Below, in pieces: positions 29,721 to 39,199 of a stretch of DNA of 43,348 nucleotides (position 1 is its first letter; every line of letters starts with the position of its first letter). The notes beneath the pieces are model-generated. The model ran no database searches. It was not told the DNA's origin and saw only the letters and a program-made list of their open reading frames with translations. The position numbers and the translations under genes were made by a program. Source of the DNA: Myxococcota bacterium (GTDB lineage Bacteria > Myxococcota_A > UBA9042 > DTJE01); the NCBI GenBank assembly GCA_029975745.1, contig JARKOL010000071.1:1-43348 (forward strand), written 5' to 3'.

Positions 29721-32000
29721 TCAGGCGCCAGGCACGACGATCGGGCGCTGAAGAAAGGGGCCCAACGTTTCGGGCAGCGAATCCGGCAACCGCAACGGTC
29801 CGCGGTCGGCGTCGTCGTACAGCGCACGGTAGCCGGCGGCCAGGCCGAGGACGCGCCGGATGTATCGGGTGGTCTGCGCGTAGGGGAGCATCTCGACGAA
29901 CACGTCGGTGGGCAGGTGCCCGAAATGCCGATGGAACCGCCGCGCGGCCCCCGACCCCGCGTGGTAGCCGGCCAGCATCAACGGCAGGTGGCCCCGGAAC
30001 AGGCCGTCCAGTTCCCGCAGCAGGGCGGAACCGATCAGCACGTTCGCGGCGGGACGCCCCAGCGCATTGGCCAATTTTCGGTCCCCCAGGGAGACGGTCG
30101 CGACCCGACGCGCCGTGGCCCGCAAGACCTGCATCAGACCGATCGCGCCGGCGGAGGACCGCGCCCGAGGCGCGAAGCCGCTCTCGACCCTCATGACAGC
30201 GTAGATCAGCGCGGGGTCCACCCCGGTGGCGCGAGCCGCCTTGTCAACCTCCTCCAGGAACGGGCGCGGATGGAGTTCCTGGAACCGGGCCGCGTCGGCT
30301 GCATCGACCGGACCTCGCAGCAGGTCGCGCTGGGTCAGCGAGTGCCGCCGCTGGACGGTCATCCGCCCCAGGATCCCGACGGCCGGCGCATCCAGTACGC
30401 CAAGCCGCGCGCGGGCCGCAAGCTGGGCGCGGGCCTCCTCCCGATATCCCAGGCGCCACAGCCAGACGGGACCGATCGCCTCGGGGGACAGTCCGCCTCC
30501 CGTGGCGTCGGCATCGACCACGACCCCACCGGAAGTGCCGTTGCCCAGGCGGGACGCGGCCATCACACCGTAGTACGACCACGGATCCCCGCGCGCCACG
30601 CGCCGCAGGTCACGGCCGGCAGCGTCGTCATGCCCGAGCCGCGCCAGCACGACCCCCCGGAAGTAGCGCAGGCGTTCCACGCTGCCGAAGACCAGGCCCC
30701 CGCCACGGTCCAGGCGCGCCAGCGCGCCGTCGATCCGGGCCAGGGCTCCCGCGTCGTTCCCGGCAACCAGCTCCGCGAGCACCAGTTCCCAGCGAATTCG
30801 CGCGGCGAACGCCCCCTCGGGATGCTCCGTGGCGACCTGCTCCAGCAGCGCGATCGCCCGCTCCCCCTGTTTCAGCCGCGTCGCGGACCTGGCCGCCTCG
30901 AAGCCGGCTTCGGCCGCGAACGGCCCCCGAACCGGGACGTCCCACAAGGACAGGAAGGCCGTCGAGGCCTCGTCCTCCCGATCCACCACAACAAGGGCCC
31001 GCCCCAGCGAGAACACCGCGTAGTCGCGCACCTCGGGGTTCACGGCGCGGGCCACCGCCTGTTCCAGCAGCGTCACCGCGCGATCCCGCGACGGGCGTTT
31101 CGACCGCGCCGCCACGCCCTCGATCAGCGCCGGCAGGCCCGGGTCGATCTTCGCAAGCCGCGACGGCGACCGGCGCGCCTGCTTCGCCAGACGCTGCAGC
31201 GACTGGCCGCGCGCCTGGAGTACATCCCTCAGCCAGGCATGGGCGGGCCCCGGCGCCGCGTCCAGGGACGCGAGCACCCGGGCGGCCCGGGCCGTTCCCG
31301 AAGCGTCGGGCGCGTGCAGCCAGGCCAGGAACGCCTCGACGCGGGCACGTTCGCGATCCCCGGCCGCCGCCAGGGCAGCCACGCGAGCCAGGCGCGCCCC
31401 CAGGCGGGCCGCCGGAGGCAGATCATCCTGCAACAGATCGTCGGCAACGACACGAGCGGCCTCGAAGCGCGCTTCTCGCACCAGCACGTCGGCCAGCAGC
31501 AGCCGGCCCTCGACGAAGCTGTCCGATCCGGGCGAGATCCCGCCGAACGCGGCCCGTGCCGCGGCGACGTCCCCCCGCGCCAGAAGCAGACGTCCCGCAC
31601 GGAATCGGGCCGAATCGCCCAGCGGCGAAGCCGCCGCCGCCTCGAAACGAGCCAGCGCCGCCTCGGACCTTCCCGATTCCTCCAGGATTCGACCCAGCAC
31701 GTAGTCCAGGGCCGCCGGCGGGGGCACGTCGGCAACGCCAGTCGCGGAACGAAGCCGTTCGATCGCCGCAACCGCCGCGTCCGTGCGGTTGGCCCGAGCA
31801 TGTCGCAACGCCTCGGCGAACTCGGGGGACGCATCGGCCCAGGGCGTCAGCGAAGGCTCGGCCGCGGTCGCGGAAACCGAGAGCGACAGCACGAAGGCAG
31901 GGGCCAGCCGGCGGAACCAGCGCCTCAACGGTCGGGCCGGAAGGCCCGGCATGAGGCGACGCGCGCCGGTCGGCAATGGCCCCGGAGGCTCGGCGGGCAT
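29721..32000 (-). CDS. Soluble lytic murein transglycosylase
   Basis: A 759-residue Slt-type periplasmic enzyme that cleaves peptidoglycan glycan chains with 1,6-anhydro ring formation. A signal peptide (RRWFRRLAPAFVLSLSVSATA) precedes a long superhelical region of TPR-like helices (about 50-570). The C-terminal lysozyme-like domain (about 600-730) has the catalytic Glu in YAVMRVESGF, then SSAGAIGLMQV and LAGYHAG. The start is uncertain: ATG 32000 and ATG 31952 both lack a ribosome site, and 31952 gives a tidier signal peptide. A promoter lies at 32091-32120. The gene is divergent from the DedA gene. Confidence 0.87.
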   Translation of the reverse strand: MPAEPPGPLPTGARRLMPGLPARPLRRWFRRLAPAFVLSLSVSATAAEPSLTPWADASPEFAEALRHARANRTDAAVAAIERLRSATGVADVPPPAALDYVLGRILEESGRSEAALARFEAAAASPLGDSARFRAGRLLLARGDVAAARAAFGGISPGSDSFVEGRLLLADVLVREARFEAARVVADDLLQDDLPPAARLGARLARVAALAAAGDRERARVEAFLAWLHAPDASGTARAARVLASLDAAPGPAHAWLRDVLQARGQSLQRLAKQARRSPSRLAKIDPGLPALIEGVAARSKRPSRDRAVTLLEQAVARAVNPEVRDYAVFSLGRALVVVDREDEASTAFLSLWDVPVRGPFAAEAGFEAARSATRLKQGERAIALLEQVATEHPEGAFAARIRWELVLAELVAGNDAGALARIDGALARLDRGGGLVFGSVERLRYFRGVVLARLGHDDAAGRDLRRVARGDPWSYYGVMAASRLGNGTSGGVVVDADATGGGLSPEAIGPVWLWRLGYREEARAQLAARARLGVLDAPAVGILGRMTVQRRHSLTQRDLLRGPVDAADAARFQELHPRPFLEEVDKAARATGVDPALIYAVMRVESGFAPRARSSAGAIGLMQVLRATARRVATVSLGDRKLANALGRPAANVLIGSALLRELDGLFRGHLPLMLAGYHAGSGAARRFHRHFGHLPTDVFVEMLPYAQTTRYIRRVLGLAAGYRALYDDADRGPLRLPDSLPETLGPFLQRPIVVPGA

Positions 32001-32090
32001 GGGGACCAACTCTGGTACCGGAATCACCCCCGTGTCGGCCACTGGACGGGGGCACGCATCCCGACCTGACGGCCGGGGGACAACGCGGCT

Positions 32091-32120
32091 AGTATAAGGG
32101 GCGGGTTCCGGGGAGTCCAA
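32091..32120 (-). promoter_or_regulatory. Predicted promoter of the lytic transglycosylase gene
   Basis: TTGGAC (32115-32120) and TATACT (32091-32096) on the minus strand with an 18-base spacer. The start point near 32084 rules out the longer open frame that begins at 32120 and supports a start at 32000 or 31952. Confidence 0.5.
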
Positions 32121-32170
32121 CCCCGGACGCCCCGAGGAAGAAAGGCCCTTTGACCGGGACGGGTTCCGGC

Positions 32171-32824
32171 ATGGACTTGAGCGCGGCCATCGAGATGCTG
32201 ACGGGTCCGGGGGCGAACCTGGCCACCGCCCTGCTGGCGGCGGCGGCCTTCCTCGAGTACGTCTTCCCGCCGTTTCCCGGGGATACCGTGACGCTGGCGG
32301 GCGCGATCCTGGTCACCGGCTACGGTTTCTCGGCGACCCGCGTGATGGTCGCCGTCGTCCTCGGCAGCCTGGCCGGCGCGGCGCTCGATTTCCTGATCGG
32401 GACCGCGGTGGCCCGGGCGATCTCCCGAGCCCGAGCCAGAGCCCGGGAGGGCGACCCGCGCCCCGCGTGGCTGCGCCTGGGGATCGTGCAGTCCGCCCTG
32501 CGGGGCACGGACCGGGTCTCGCAGGCGTTCGCGCGTCATGGCGAGGCGTACATCGCCATCAACCGCTTCCTGCCGGGCATTCGCGCCTTCCTGTTCGTCG
32601 CCGCGGGCATGGCGGGCCTCCGGTTCGGTCGCGTCATGCTGTGGGCCACCGTCAGCGCCGTCGCCTGGAATCTGCTGCTGCTGGGGGTGGGCATGGCGCT
32701 CGGATCCCGCCTGGACGCGATCGAGACCGTGTTCCGGGACTACGGCATCGTGGTCTGGACGCTGCTGGCCCTGGTCGCCGTCGGAGCCTGGATCCGCCAC
32801 CGGCGCCGACGCAGGCGTTCCTGA
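32171..32824 (+). CDS. DedA-family membrane protein
   Basis: A 217-residue polytopic protein of the DedA/VTT family, linked in other bacteria to lipid carrier flipping and proton-dependent homeostasis. The family core is seen in AAFLEYVFPPFPGDTVTLAGA (about 24-44), with the acidic residues of the re-entrant loop, and in RHGEAYIAINRFLPGIRAFLFVAAGMAG (about 122-149), which matches the FxGRFxPxxR consensus with the conserved Arg. The C-terminus is a run of basic residues. ATG 32171 was chosen; a TTG at 32150 with AAAGG upstream would add seven residues. Confidence 0.87.
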   Translation: MDLSAAIEMLTGPGANLATALLAAAAFLEYVFPPFPGDTVTLAGAILVTGYGFSATRVMVAVVLGSLAGAALDFLIGTAVARAISRARARAREGDPRPAWLRLGIVQSALRGTDRVSQAFARHGEAYIAINRFLPGIRAFLFVAAGMAGLRFGRVMLWATVSAVAWNLLLLGVGMALGSRLDAIETVFRDYGIVVWTLLALVAVGAWIRHRRRRRRS

Positions 32825-32847
32825 CACCCGGCCCGTCCCAGGGACCC

Positions 32848-35382
32848 TCAGGGCTTCAGCACCGACAGCGTCTGCCGCGCCACGTCGGCCACGGTCACGC
32901 CCCGGGCGGCGGCCGTTTCCCGCAGATGGCGCAGCCCGTTGCGGAATCGCACGACCGACACCGATTCGGGCAGTTCGATGTCGCCCACGGAGTACATCCG
33001 ACGCCCCACCCGAAGCGCGGTCTTGTGCAGATCCTTGTCCGAGGCGGGCACCCCGGAATCCAGCAGCACGCGCGAAATGACCCGGTAGGCCTCGACGAAC
33101 GGCTGGATGATGGCCGCTCGATCGGCGATGGCCTCCTGTCCCTCGGGAAGCACCACGACATCCTGCCCCTCGAGGCGGACCAGGCCCGCGACGGCGAACC
33201 GGTCCAGGTGGTCCCGAAGCACCGCGTCGAACGAGGCCGCCGGCGGGTAGATGAACTCGAATCGGAAAACCCGCGAAAGATCCCGGCAGCGTTCCCGCAC
33301 CCGATCGACCGGGACGGGGCCGGTGCCGGGCCCCAGCGCCGCGGCCAGCATCGCGTCGGGCACCAGGAAGTGCATGATCCCGTTCTTGTAGTAGTCCAGG
33401 GCCATCCGGCCCGCCGGCAGGACCGACAGCACCGCGCCGCCGTCCAGTTCGCGGATCTCGACCTGCTTGCGCAGCGTGGCCAGGACGTCGTCCACCTCGG
33501 ACTGCAGGAATCCCCCGATGACCGCGGACGACACGTCCGGAGGCAGGGGCCACATGCCCCGCGCACGCAGCGGCTCCACCACCAGGTCCGACAGCACCGC
33601 GCCCCGGGCAGCCAGTTCGCCGACCAGCGCCCCGACCCGTTCGAGCAACAGCGAGTGCGGCATGCCCCGACGCCGATGCGTGACCAGGACGAAGGACACC
33701 AGGTGATAGGGCGTGACGACAATGCTTCGATCGATCCGATGCATCAGCGCGAACGCGAACCGACGGACGACCTCGGTGGGTACCGACGCCCCCGGAGGCA
33801 GCGGAATCTGCACGCCCTGGTCCCGCAACAGTTCCAGCACGCCGATGGGCCGATCGAACTCGACGTACATCCGACCGTATCGCGCCCCCAGCACCTGCGC
33901 GCTGCGGGCCAGCGCGACCACGCTCTCCCGGGCCTTCTCCCCCCCCTGGCTCTCGTGGCGGTAGGCCGGCTCATCGACGACCTTCTCGTACGTGACCGCG
34001 GCGGGCACGACGAACACGTTCGGCGCCGCTCCGGTCGCAACCGCGTCCAGCACCATCGACATCAGCCCCAGCCTGGGCGTGACCGACTTGCCCGACCGAC
34101 TTCGCGTGCCCTCGATGAACATCTCGAGCCAGTAGCCATCCTTCAGCAGTTTGCGCACGTAGTGTCGCAGCACGACCGCATCCAGTCGGCTGCCACGCAC
34201 GGACCGCGGAATGAAGAAGGCGCCGGACCGCCGGAAGACGACCCGCATCGGCCAGAAGGCCATGTTCTCGCCGGCCGCGATGTGGGGCGGAATCAGGCCG
34301 TGGGTGTAGAAGACGAACGAATAGACCAGGTAGTCCAGATGGCTTCGATGGGCCGGGGCCAGGACAATCGGACCGCTGCGGGCCGCCTCGCGAATCCAGG
34401 CCAGTCCCTGGGTATCCACGGCGATTCCCGTGAAGATCCGTTGCAGGAACAGGCCGATCGTCATCGAGAACCCTTCGAGCCACCCGAACCGGAAGTCCGC
34501 CGCCATCCGTTTCAGTTTCGCCCGGGCCCTGGACTGCGCCGCCCGAGGCGTCAAACCGGTCTCGGCCGCCACGCGGGCGACCTCCTCGATGAACGGCGGC
34601 GTCCGGACGATCTCGCTGATGATGCGGCGCGCCCCCTTCAGCACGGGACCGCGGATCGCCTTGGACTCCAGCAGGAACTCGTTGGAGAGCGCGAATCGCA
34701 GCCTCGCGGCCTGCGCCGCGGCGTCCGACGCATCGGCATTGGCCTCCAGGAACGCCCCGAGGTCGATCGGCCGCCCGACCTGCACCCGCGCCCGGCGAAA
34801 ATTCCGCAGGAAGGACAACATCTTGCGCAGACGACCCGGGGCCTGGGGATCCCCGAGGATCACGTCCAGTACCGACCGGCGATAGGACTCGGGCTGCTGG
34901 TCCCAGACCACCAGCAGCGGGATCAGGCGCAGCGGCGCCGGGCCGGAACCGGCGGCGGCAACCAGTTCATCCAGCAGCGGCGCACTGGTATCGGCGCCCC
35001 ACTGGATCAGGGTCCGGGCCCGCTTGAGGAACAGCAGGCTGGGGCGCCCCTCGGCAACGGCCCGGCACAGCGCCGTCCGCTCTTCGATGGGACGCGACCA
35101 GGGCCGGAACACCCGACGCCCGAACTCGCGAAGCACCTCGCGAACCGGCCGGAACCAGGCCAGGTCGATCCCGGGCGCGAAACCAATCAGGGGCAACCCC
35201 AGGCGAAGGAACGCGAAGTTGAAGTAGAGGTAGTCCAGCAGGCTGTGGACGTTGAGCACGAAGATCGGGACGGCGCCCTGGGTGGCGGTTCGGACGGCCG
35301 TCACCGCCGCGTCGTCGAAGCGAACGGCCCCGAAGAACGCCCGCCCCAGCCATCGCAGGATCGGGCCGGGCCGATCGACCAT
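32848..35382 (-). CDS. plsB: Glycerol-3-phosphate 1-O-acyltransferase PlsB
   Basis: Inner-membrane enzyme that transfers an acyl chain to glycerol-3-phosphate, the first committed step of phospholipid synthesis. The 844 residues match the length of PlsB. The acyltransferase core is visible: APAHRSHLDYL (HxxxxD catalytic pair, about residues 336-341), GAFFIPRSVRGS, FIEGTRSRSGK (about 440-450) and VPAAVTYEKV. An N-terminal half with a degenerate copy (VLNVHSLLDYLYF, about 42-54) is normal for the family. ATG 35382 was chosen; GTG codons at 35409 and 35556 are possible alternative starts. The GGDEF gene lies 190 bases upstream on the same strand. Confidence 0.9.
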   Translation of the reverse strand: MVDRPGPILRWLGRAFFGAVRFDDAAVTAVRTATQGAVPIFVLNVHSLLDYLYFNFAFLRLGLPLIGFAPGIDLAWFRPVREVLREFGRRVFRPWSRPIEERTALCRAVAEGRPSLLFLKRARTLIQWGADTSAPLLDELVAAAGSGPAPLRLIPLLVVWDQQPESYRRSVLDVILGDPQAPGRLRKMLSFLRNFRRARVQVGRPIDLGAFLEANADASDAAAQAARLRFALSNEFLLESKAIRGPVLKGARRIISEIVRTPPFIEEVARVAAETGLTPRAAQSRARAKLKRMAADFRFGWLEGFSMTIGLFLQRIFTGIAVDTQGLAWIREAARSGPIVLAPAHRSHLDYLVYSFVFYTHGLIPPHIAAGENMAFWPMRVVFRRSGAFFIPRSVRGSRLDAVVLRHYVRKLLKDGYWLEMFIEGTRSRSGKSVTPRLGLMSMVLDAVATGAAPNVFVVPAAVTYEKVVDEPAYRHESQGGEKARESVVALARSAQVLGARYGRMYVEFDRPIGVLELLRDQGVQIPLPPGASVPTEVVRRFAFALMHRIDRSIVVTPYHLVSFVLVTHRRRGMPHSLLLERVGALVGELAARGAVLSDLVVEPLRARGMWPLPPDVSSAVIGGFLQSEVDDVLATLRKQVEIRELDGGAVLSVLPAGRMALDYYKNGIMHFLVPDAMLAAALGPGTGPVPVDRVRERCRDLSRVFRFEFIYPPAASFDAVLRDHLDRFAVAGLVRLEGQDVVVLPEGQEAIADRAAIIQPFVEAYRVISRVLLDSGVPASDKDLHKTALRVGRRMYSVGDIELPESVSVVRFRNGLRHLRETAAARGVTVADVARQTLSVLKP

Positions 35383-35572
35383 CCGGGAGGGCGAGCGCCA
35401 GGCTTCCACGCCCGAGGCGGCCCCCTCCCCATCACCGGGGCCCGAGGTCCGTTCCGCACCAGGATTCGGGCGGGTTGGCGACAAGCGAAGGCCCCCAGGA
35501 TGGAGTGCGAAGAATCCCCCGGACGATCCGGGCTTGGGACTCGCAACGGGTAGCACGCGGGGGCCCCCGAAG

Positions 35573-37144
35573 TCAATCTTCGGGCACGGGCCGGGGCGGC
35601 CGTCGCGGGATGGGAGTCAGACCGCTGCCTCCCTGGAGCGAGGGATGCACCTGGTTGCGACCGCGCGCCTTCGCCAGGTAGAGACAGCGATCCGCCTCGC
35701 GCACCACGTCGGCGGGAGACAGCATCCGAGGATCCCGCATGGAGACCCCCACCGAGACGGTCAGGCGCAGTGGAGGCGCGGTCCCCTCGCCGCCGTCGAA
35801 GCGGGCCTCGTCCACGGCCATGCGGATGCGCTCCCCCAGCATGCATCCCATGTCCCGGGTGGTCCCCGGTGCCGCGATGATGAATTCCTCGCCGCCGAAG
35901 CGGCCGGCAACGTCGCGTGGGCGAAGCTGGGACCGGATGGCCGTGGCGATTCGGCGAAGAACCTCGTCCCCGACCAGGTGTCCGTGGACGTCGTTGAACT
36001 TCTTGAACCAGTCCACATCAATCATCAGGACGGCCAGGGCTTCGCCGCTCTCGGTGGACTGATCCCACGCGCCCTGGAACAGTTCCATGAACCGCCGCCG
36101 GTTCAACAGGCCGGTCAACTGGTCCTCGTTCGCAAGCTTCAAGGTCTCGCGGTGCAGAAGGCTGTTCGTGACGGCCAGGCCGACGTAGCCCGCGACCAGT
36201 TGCAGGAAGTCGATGTCCGGCTCTCCGAAGGCGTTCGTCGCCGCGCGAACCGCCACAATCACCCCGCCCGGCGCCTTGCGGGTCATGAACGGAACGGCCA
36301 CAAGCGACCCGGTGACGGCTCCGGCGTGCAGGACGACCGGGGACGCGGTCTCCTGGTTTCGCAGATCGGGGATCGACAACGGATGCCCGGACGCGAGGCA
36401 TGCCGCGAGCGGCCCGTCGAGCGCCACCGAGGGCACGCCGGGCAGCAGCCCCTCGGCATGGCGCAACACCAGCCGGGAGGCATCGTCCCCGGGCACCAGC
36501 AACCGGAAATCGACCAGGTTCATGGACCGAACCAGCGTCCCGCCGACCGCCTTCAGGATGGCGTCCAGGTTCGGACCGCCCGAGACCGCGTCCGCCACAT
36601 CCAGAAGCGTCGAGGCCACCTGGACACGCTGGACGAGTTGCGCGTTCAGGTCCGCGAGCTGGTTGGACTTGGCCAGCACCTCCTCCTTGAGGCGCAGTTC
36701 CCGCTGGGCCCAGGTCACCATCAGGTCCGATCGCAACGCCGACGCGGTCAGTTCGACCACGCGGTCCATCAAGCCGTTGAACGCCCGCGCCACGTCGGTG
36801 AACTCGTCGTCGCCGGGCGTCTCCATCCGGCGCAGGAGGTCCCCCTCCTCGACGATCCGGAACGCGCGGATCACCGAGTCGAGCCGGCGGACGACCCGAA
36901 GACGCAGAATGCCGTAAACGAAGATGCCGGACAGCGCGGCCAGCAGGATCCCGACGATGACCGAGAACCCGATCACGAACCATCGTTCTTCGGGAGGCGA
37001 GGTGACGCCGAATCGCGGCAGCACCTGGGACATCAGCAGCATGCCGCCCAGGGTGGCCGTCAGCACCCCCACGCCCGACAGCACGGCGACACGCCGCCCG
37101 ACGGCACTCGTGGCCCAGGGGATTCGTACGCTTCGCTTGTCCAT
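35573..37144 (-). CDS. Membrane-bound GAF-GGDEF diguanylate cyclase
   Basis: Makes the second messenger cyclic di-GMP from two GTP. The 523 residues show two membrane spans (about 17-38 and 57-80), a HAMP-like linker (RRLDSVIRAFRIVEEGDLLRRME), a short coiled coil (about 145-175), a GAF-like sensor (about 180-325) and a GGDEF domain (about 335-495). The active site is RFGGEEF and is intact. The allosteric inhibition site RPRD lies five residues before it, so feedback control by the product is expected. The ATG at 37144 has no clear ribosome site; the frame is open upstream only with TTG. Divergent from uvrC. Confidence 0.87.
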   Translation of the reverse strand: MDKRSVRIPWATSAVGRRVAVLSGVGVLTATLGGMLLMSQVLPRFGVTSPPEERWFVIGFSVIVGILLAALSGIFVYGILRLRVVRRLDSVIRAFRIVEEGDLLRRMETPGDDEFTDVARAFNGLMDRVVELTASALRSDLMVTWAQRELRLKEEVLAKSNQLADLNAQLVQRVQVASTLLDVADAVSGGPNLDAILKAVGGTLVRSMNLVDFRLLVPGDDASRLVLRHAEGLLPGVPSVALDGPLAACLASGHPLSIPDLRNQETASPVVLHAGAVTGSLVAVPFMTRKAPGGVIVAVRAATNAFGEPDIDFLQLVAGYVGLAVTNSLLHRETLKLANEDQLTGLLNRRRFMELFQGAWDQSTESGEALAVLMIDVDWFKKFNDVHGHLVGDEVLRRIATAIRSQLRPRDVAGRFGGEEFIIAAPGTTRDMGCMLGERIRMAVDEARFDGGEGTAPPLRLTVSVGVSMRDPRMLSPADVVREADRCLYLAKARGRNQVHPSLQGGSGLTPIPRRPPRPVPED

Positions 37145-37251
37145 GGCGCCGGTCAGAATGACATCCTTCCGGACCGGACGCAAGCCCCGGCCCAGCGGAC
37201 GCGCCGCGCCACGGCATTGACGGACCGCCCCGCCTTCCGGAACATACCGGC

Positions 37252-39168
37252 ATGTCGTGGACTCCCGAACGGATCGACGAACTGCTGCGCAACGTGCCGC
37301 CCGAGCCCGGCGTCTATCTGATGCGGGACCGGGCCGGACGCGTCATCTATGTCGGCAAGGCCATCCACCTGCGCAACCGGGTGTCCAACTACTTCCAGCC
37401 GTCGGGGGATCCGCGACCGTTCGTCCGGATGTTGTCCGGAATCCTGGATCGCATCGACACCGTCGTCACGACGAACGAGAAGGAGGCGCTGATCCTCGAG
37501 AACGAGTTGATCAAGAAGCACCGCCCTCCGTTCAACGTGCTGCTGCGGGACGACAAGAGCTACCTGTACCTGCGACTGGACACCGGCGCCGCATGGCCAC
37601 GCCTGGAACTGGTCCGGCGACGGCGCGACGACGGGGCCACGTACTTCGGGCCGTACCATTCGGCCGCGGCGGTCCGCGCGACCTTCGGCCTGGTCAACCG
37701 CCATTTCGGTCTGCGGACCTGCACGGACACGACGTTCCGAAACCGTTCGCGACCCTGCCTGGAACACGCCATGGGAAGATGCCCCGGCCCCTGCGCGAAC
37801 CTGGCATCCGCCGAGGACTACCGTGACCGGGTCGAGGCGGCCCTGCTGTTCCTGAGGGGACGACACGACGACGTGCGACGCCTGCTGCAGGCGCGGATGC
37901 ATGCGGCGGCCGAGGCCGAGAACTTCGAGGAGGCGGCGCGCCAGCGGGACCGCCTGAAGGCGATCGAGACGGCGATGACCCGGCAGGCCGTCGTGCTGCC
38001 GACCACCGAGGATCTGGACGCCATCGGCTTCGCCCGGTCGGGGGACTGTGCCGCCTTCGCGGTCCTGCGTTTCGAGGGCGGCGTGCTGACCGAGCGGGTG
38101 CCGTTCGTGCTGGACGGCGTGGTCGCCCCCGAGGAGGACCTGCTGGAGAGTTTCGCGGTCCAGTACTACGGGCGGTCGCCGATCCCCGCCCAGGTGCTGC
38201 TGCCCCCGACGCAACTGGAGCGGACCGACCCCCTGGAGGCCGTGCTGGCTGCCCGCGGTGGACGCCCCGTGCGCGTGCATCGACCCGGACGCGGCCCGGC
38301 GGCGGATGCGGTGCGCATGGCCGTCCACAACGCGGAACTGCTGCTGGCCGAGGGGCTGACATCCGGCGACACGCGAAACCGGGCCCTGGCTCGGGTGGCC
38401 GAGCTGCTGGGGCTGGACCGGCCGCCCCGGCGCATCGAGACGTTCGACATGAGCCAGTTCCAGTCCGCCGAACCGGTGGGGGCGATGGTCGTGTTCCTGG
38501 AGGGGCGTCCCGAGAAGCGGGCATGGCGCACCTTCGGAGTCCGCCTGGAGGACGGCCCGGGGGACGTCGGCTTCATGCGGGAAGTGCTGCGACGACGAGT
38601 CGCCCGCCTGGACGAATCCCCCGAGGAGGTTCCGGACCTGATCGTGCTGGACGGGGGCGAGGCACAGTTGGCGGTGGCGGTCGAGGTGCTGGCAGCCGCG
38701 GGGCACTCGATTCCCCTGGTCGCCCTGGCCAAGGCCCGGGTGGTGGACCGGGGTTTCGGCCCGGTGGAACGGGTACCCGAACGGCTGTTCGTGCCCGAGG
38801 GCGCCTGGGGCGTCGCGGACGGCTCGACGTTCCGCCGGATCGTGCCCGAGGCGCACGACGCCGGGCTGCACCTGCTGATGCGAATGCGGGACGAGGCCCA
38901 TCGGTTCGTGGTCACGTTTCACCGAAAGCGCCGTTCGAAGCGGGAGACCGGCTCGGTCCTGGACGCCATCCCGGGTCTGGGACGCTCGCGACGAACCGCC
39001 CTGCTGCGCCACTTCCGGACCGTCGGCAACATCAGGGCGGCCACCCTCGACGAGCTGCTTCAGGTCCCCGGGCTGCCACGCCCCGTAGCCCTCGCGGTGT
39101 TCGAACGGCTGCACGACGCGCCGCCCGGACGACCGTTCGTGGCTGCACCAGGCCGGCAAAACAGGTAG
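37252..39168 (+). CDS. uvrC: Excinuclease ABC subunit C
   Basis: UvrC makes both incisions around DNA damage in nucleotide excision repair, with UvrA and UvrB. The 638 residues show the GIY-YIG nuclease (PGVYLMRDRAGRVIYVGKA, about 19-37), four cysteines of the reported iron-sulfur site (RTC at about 161, RPCLEH, RCPGPC), the UvrB-binding UVR helix (ENFEEAARQRDRLKAIE, about 223-239), the RNase H-like second nuclease (FDMSQFQ, IVLDGGEAQL, RDEAHRF) and tandem helix-hairpin-helix motifs (IPGLGRSRRTALLRHF, VPGLPRPVA). The ATG at 37252 lacks a clear ribosome site. TTGACG at 37217 with a weak -10 close to the start raises the possibility of a leaderless message. Confidence 0.94.
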   Translation: MSWTPERIDELLRNVPPEPGVYLMRDRAGRVIYVGKAIHLRNRVSNYFQPSGDPRPFVRMLSGILDRIDTVVTTNEKEALILENELIKKHRPPFNVLLRDDKSYLYLRLDTGAAWPRLELVRRRRDDGATYFGPYHSAAAVRATFGLVNRHFGLRTCTDTTFRNRSRPCLEHAMGRCPGPCANLASAEDYRDRVEAALLFLRGRHDDVRRLLQARMHAAAEAENFEEAARQRDRLKAIETAMTRQAVVLPTTEDLDAIGFARSGDCAAFAVLRFEGGVLTERVPFVLDGVVAPEEDLLESFAVQYYGRSPIPAQVLLPPTQLERTDPLEAVLAARGGRPVRVHRPGRGPAADAVRMAVHNAELLLAEGLTSGDTRNRALARVAELLGLDRPPRRIETFDMSQFQSAEPVGAMVVFLEGRPEKRAWRTFGVRLEDGPGDVGFMREVLRRRVARLDESPEEVPDLIVLDGGEAQLAVAVEVLAAAGHSIPLVALAKARVVDRGFGPVERVPERLFVPEGAWGVADGSTFRRIVPEAHDAGLHLLMRMRDEAHRFVVTFHRKRRSKRETGSVLDAIPGLGRSRRTALLRHFRTVGNIRAATLDELLQVPGLPRPVALAVFERLHDAPPGRPFVAAPGRQNR

Positions 39169-39199
39169 GATGCCCGCTGGCGCGTTGTGGAGGCATGTC

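Noticed and set aside
32001-32120. Upstream extension of the transglycosylase to a TTG at 32120
   Set aside because: It would start within the predicted -35 box, upstream of the likely transcription start.
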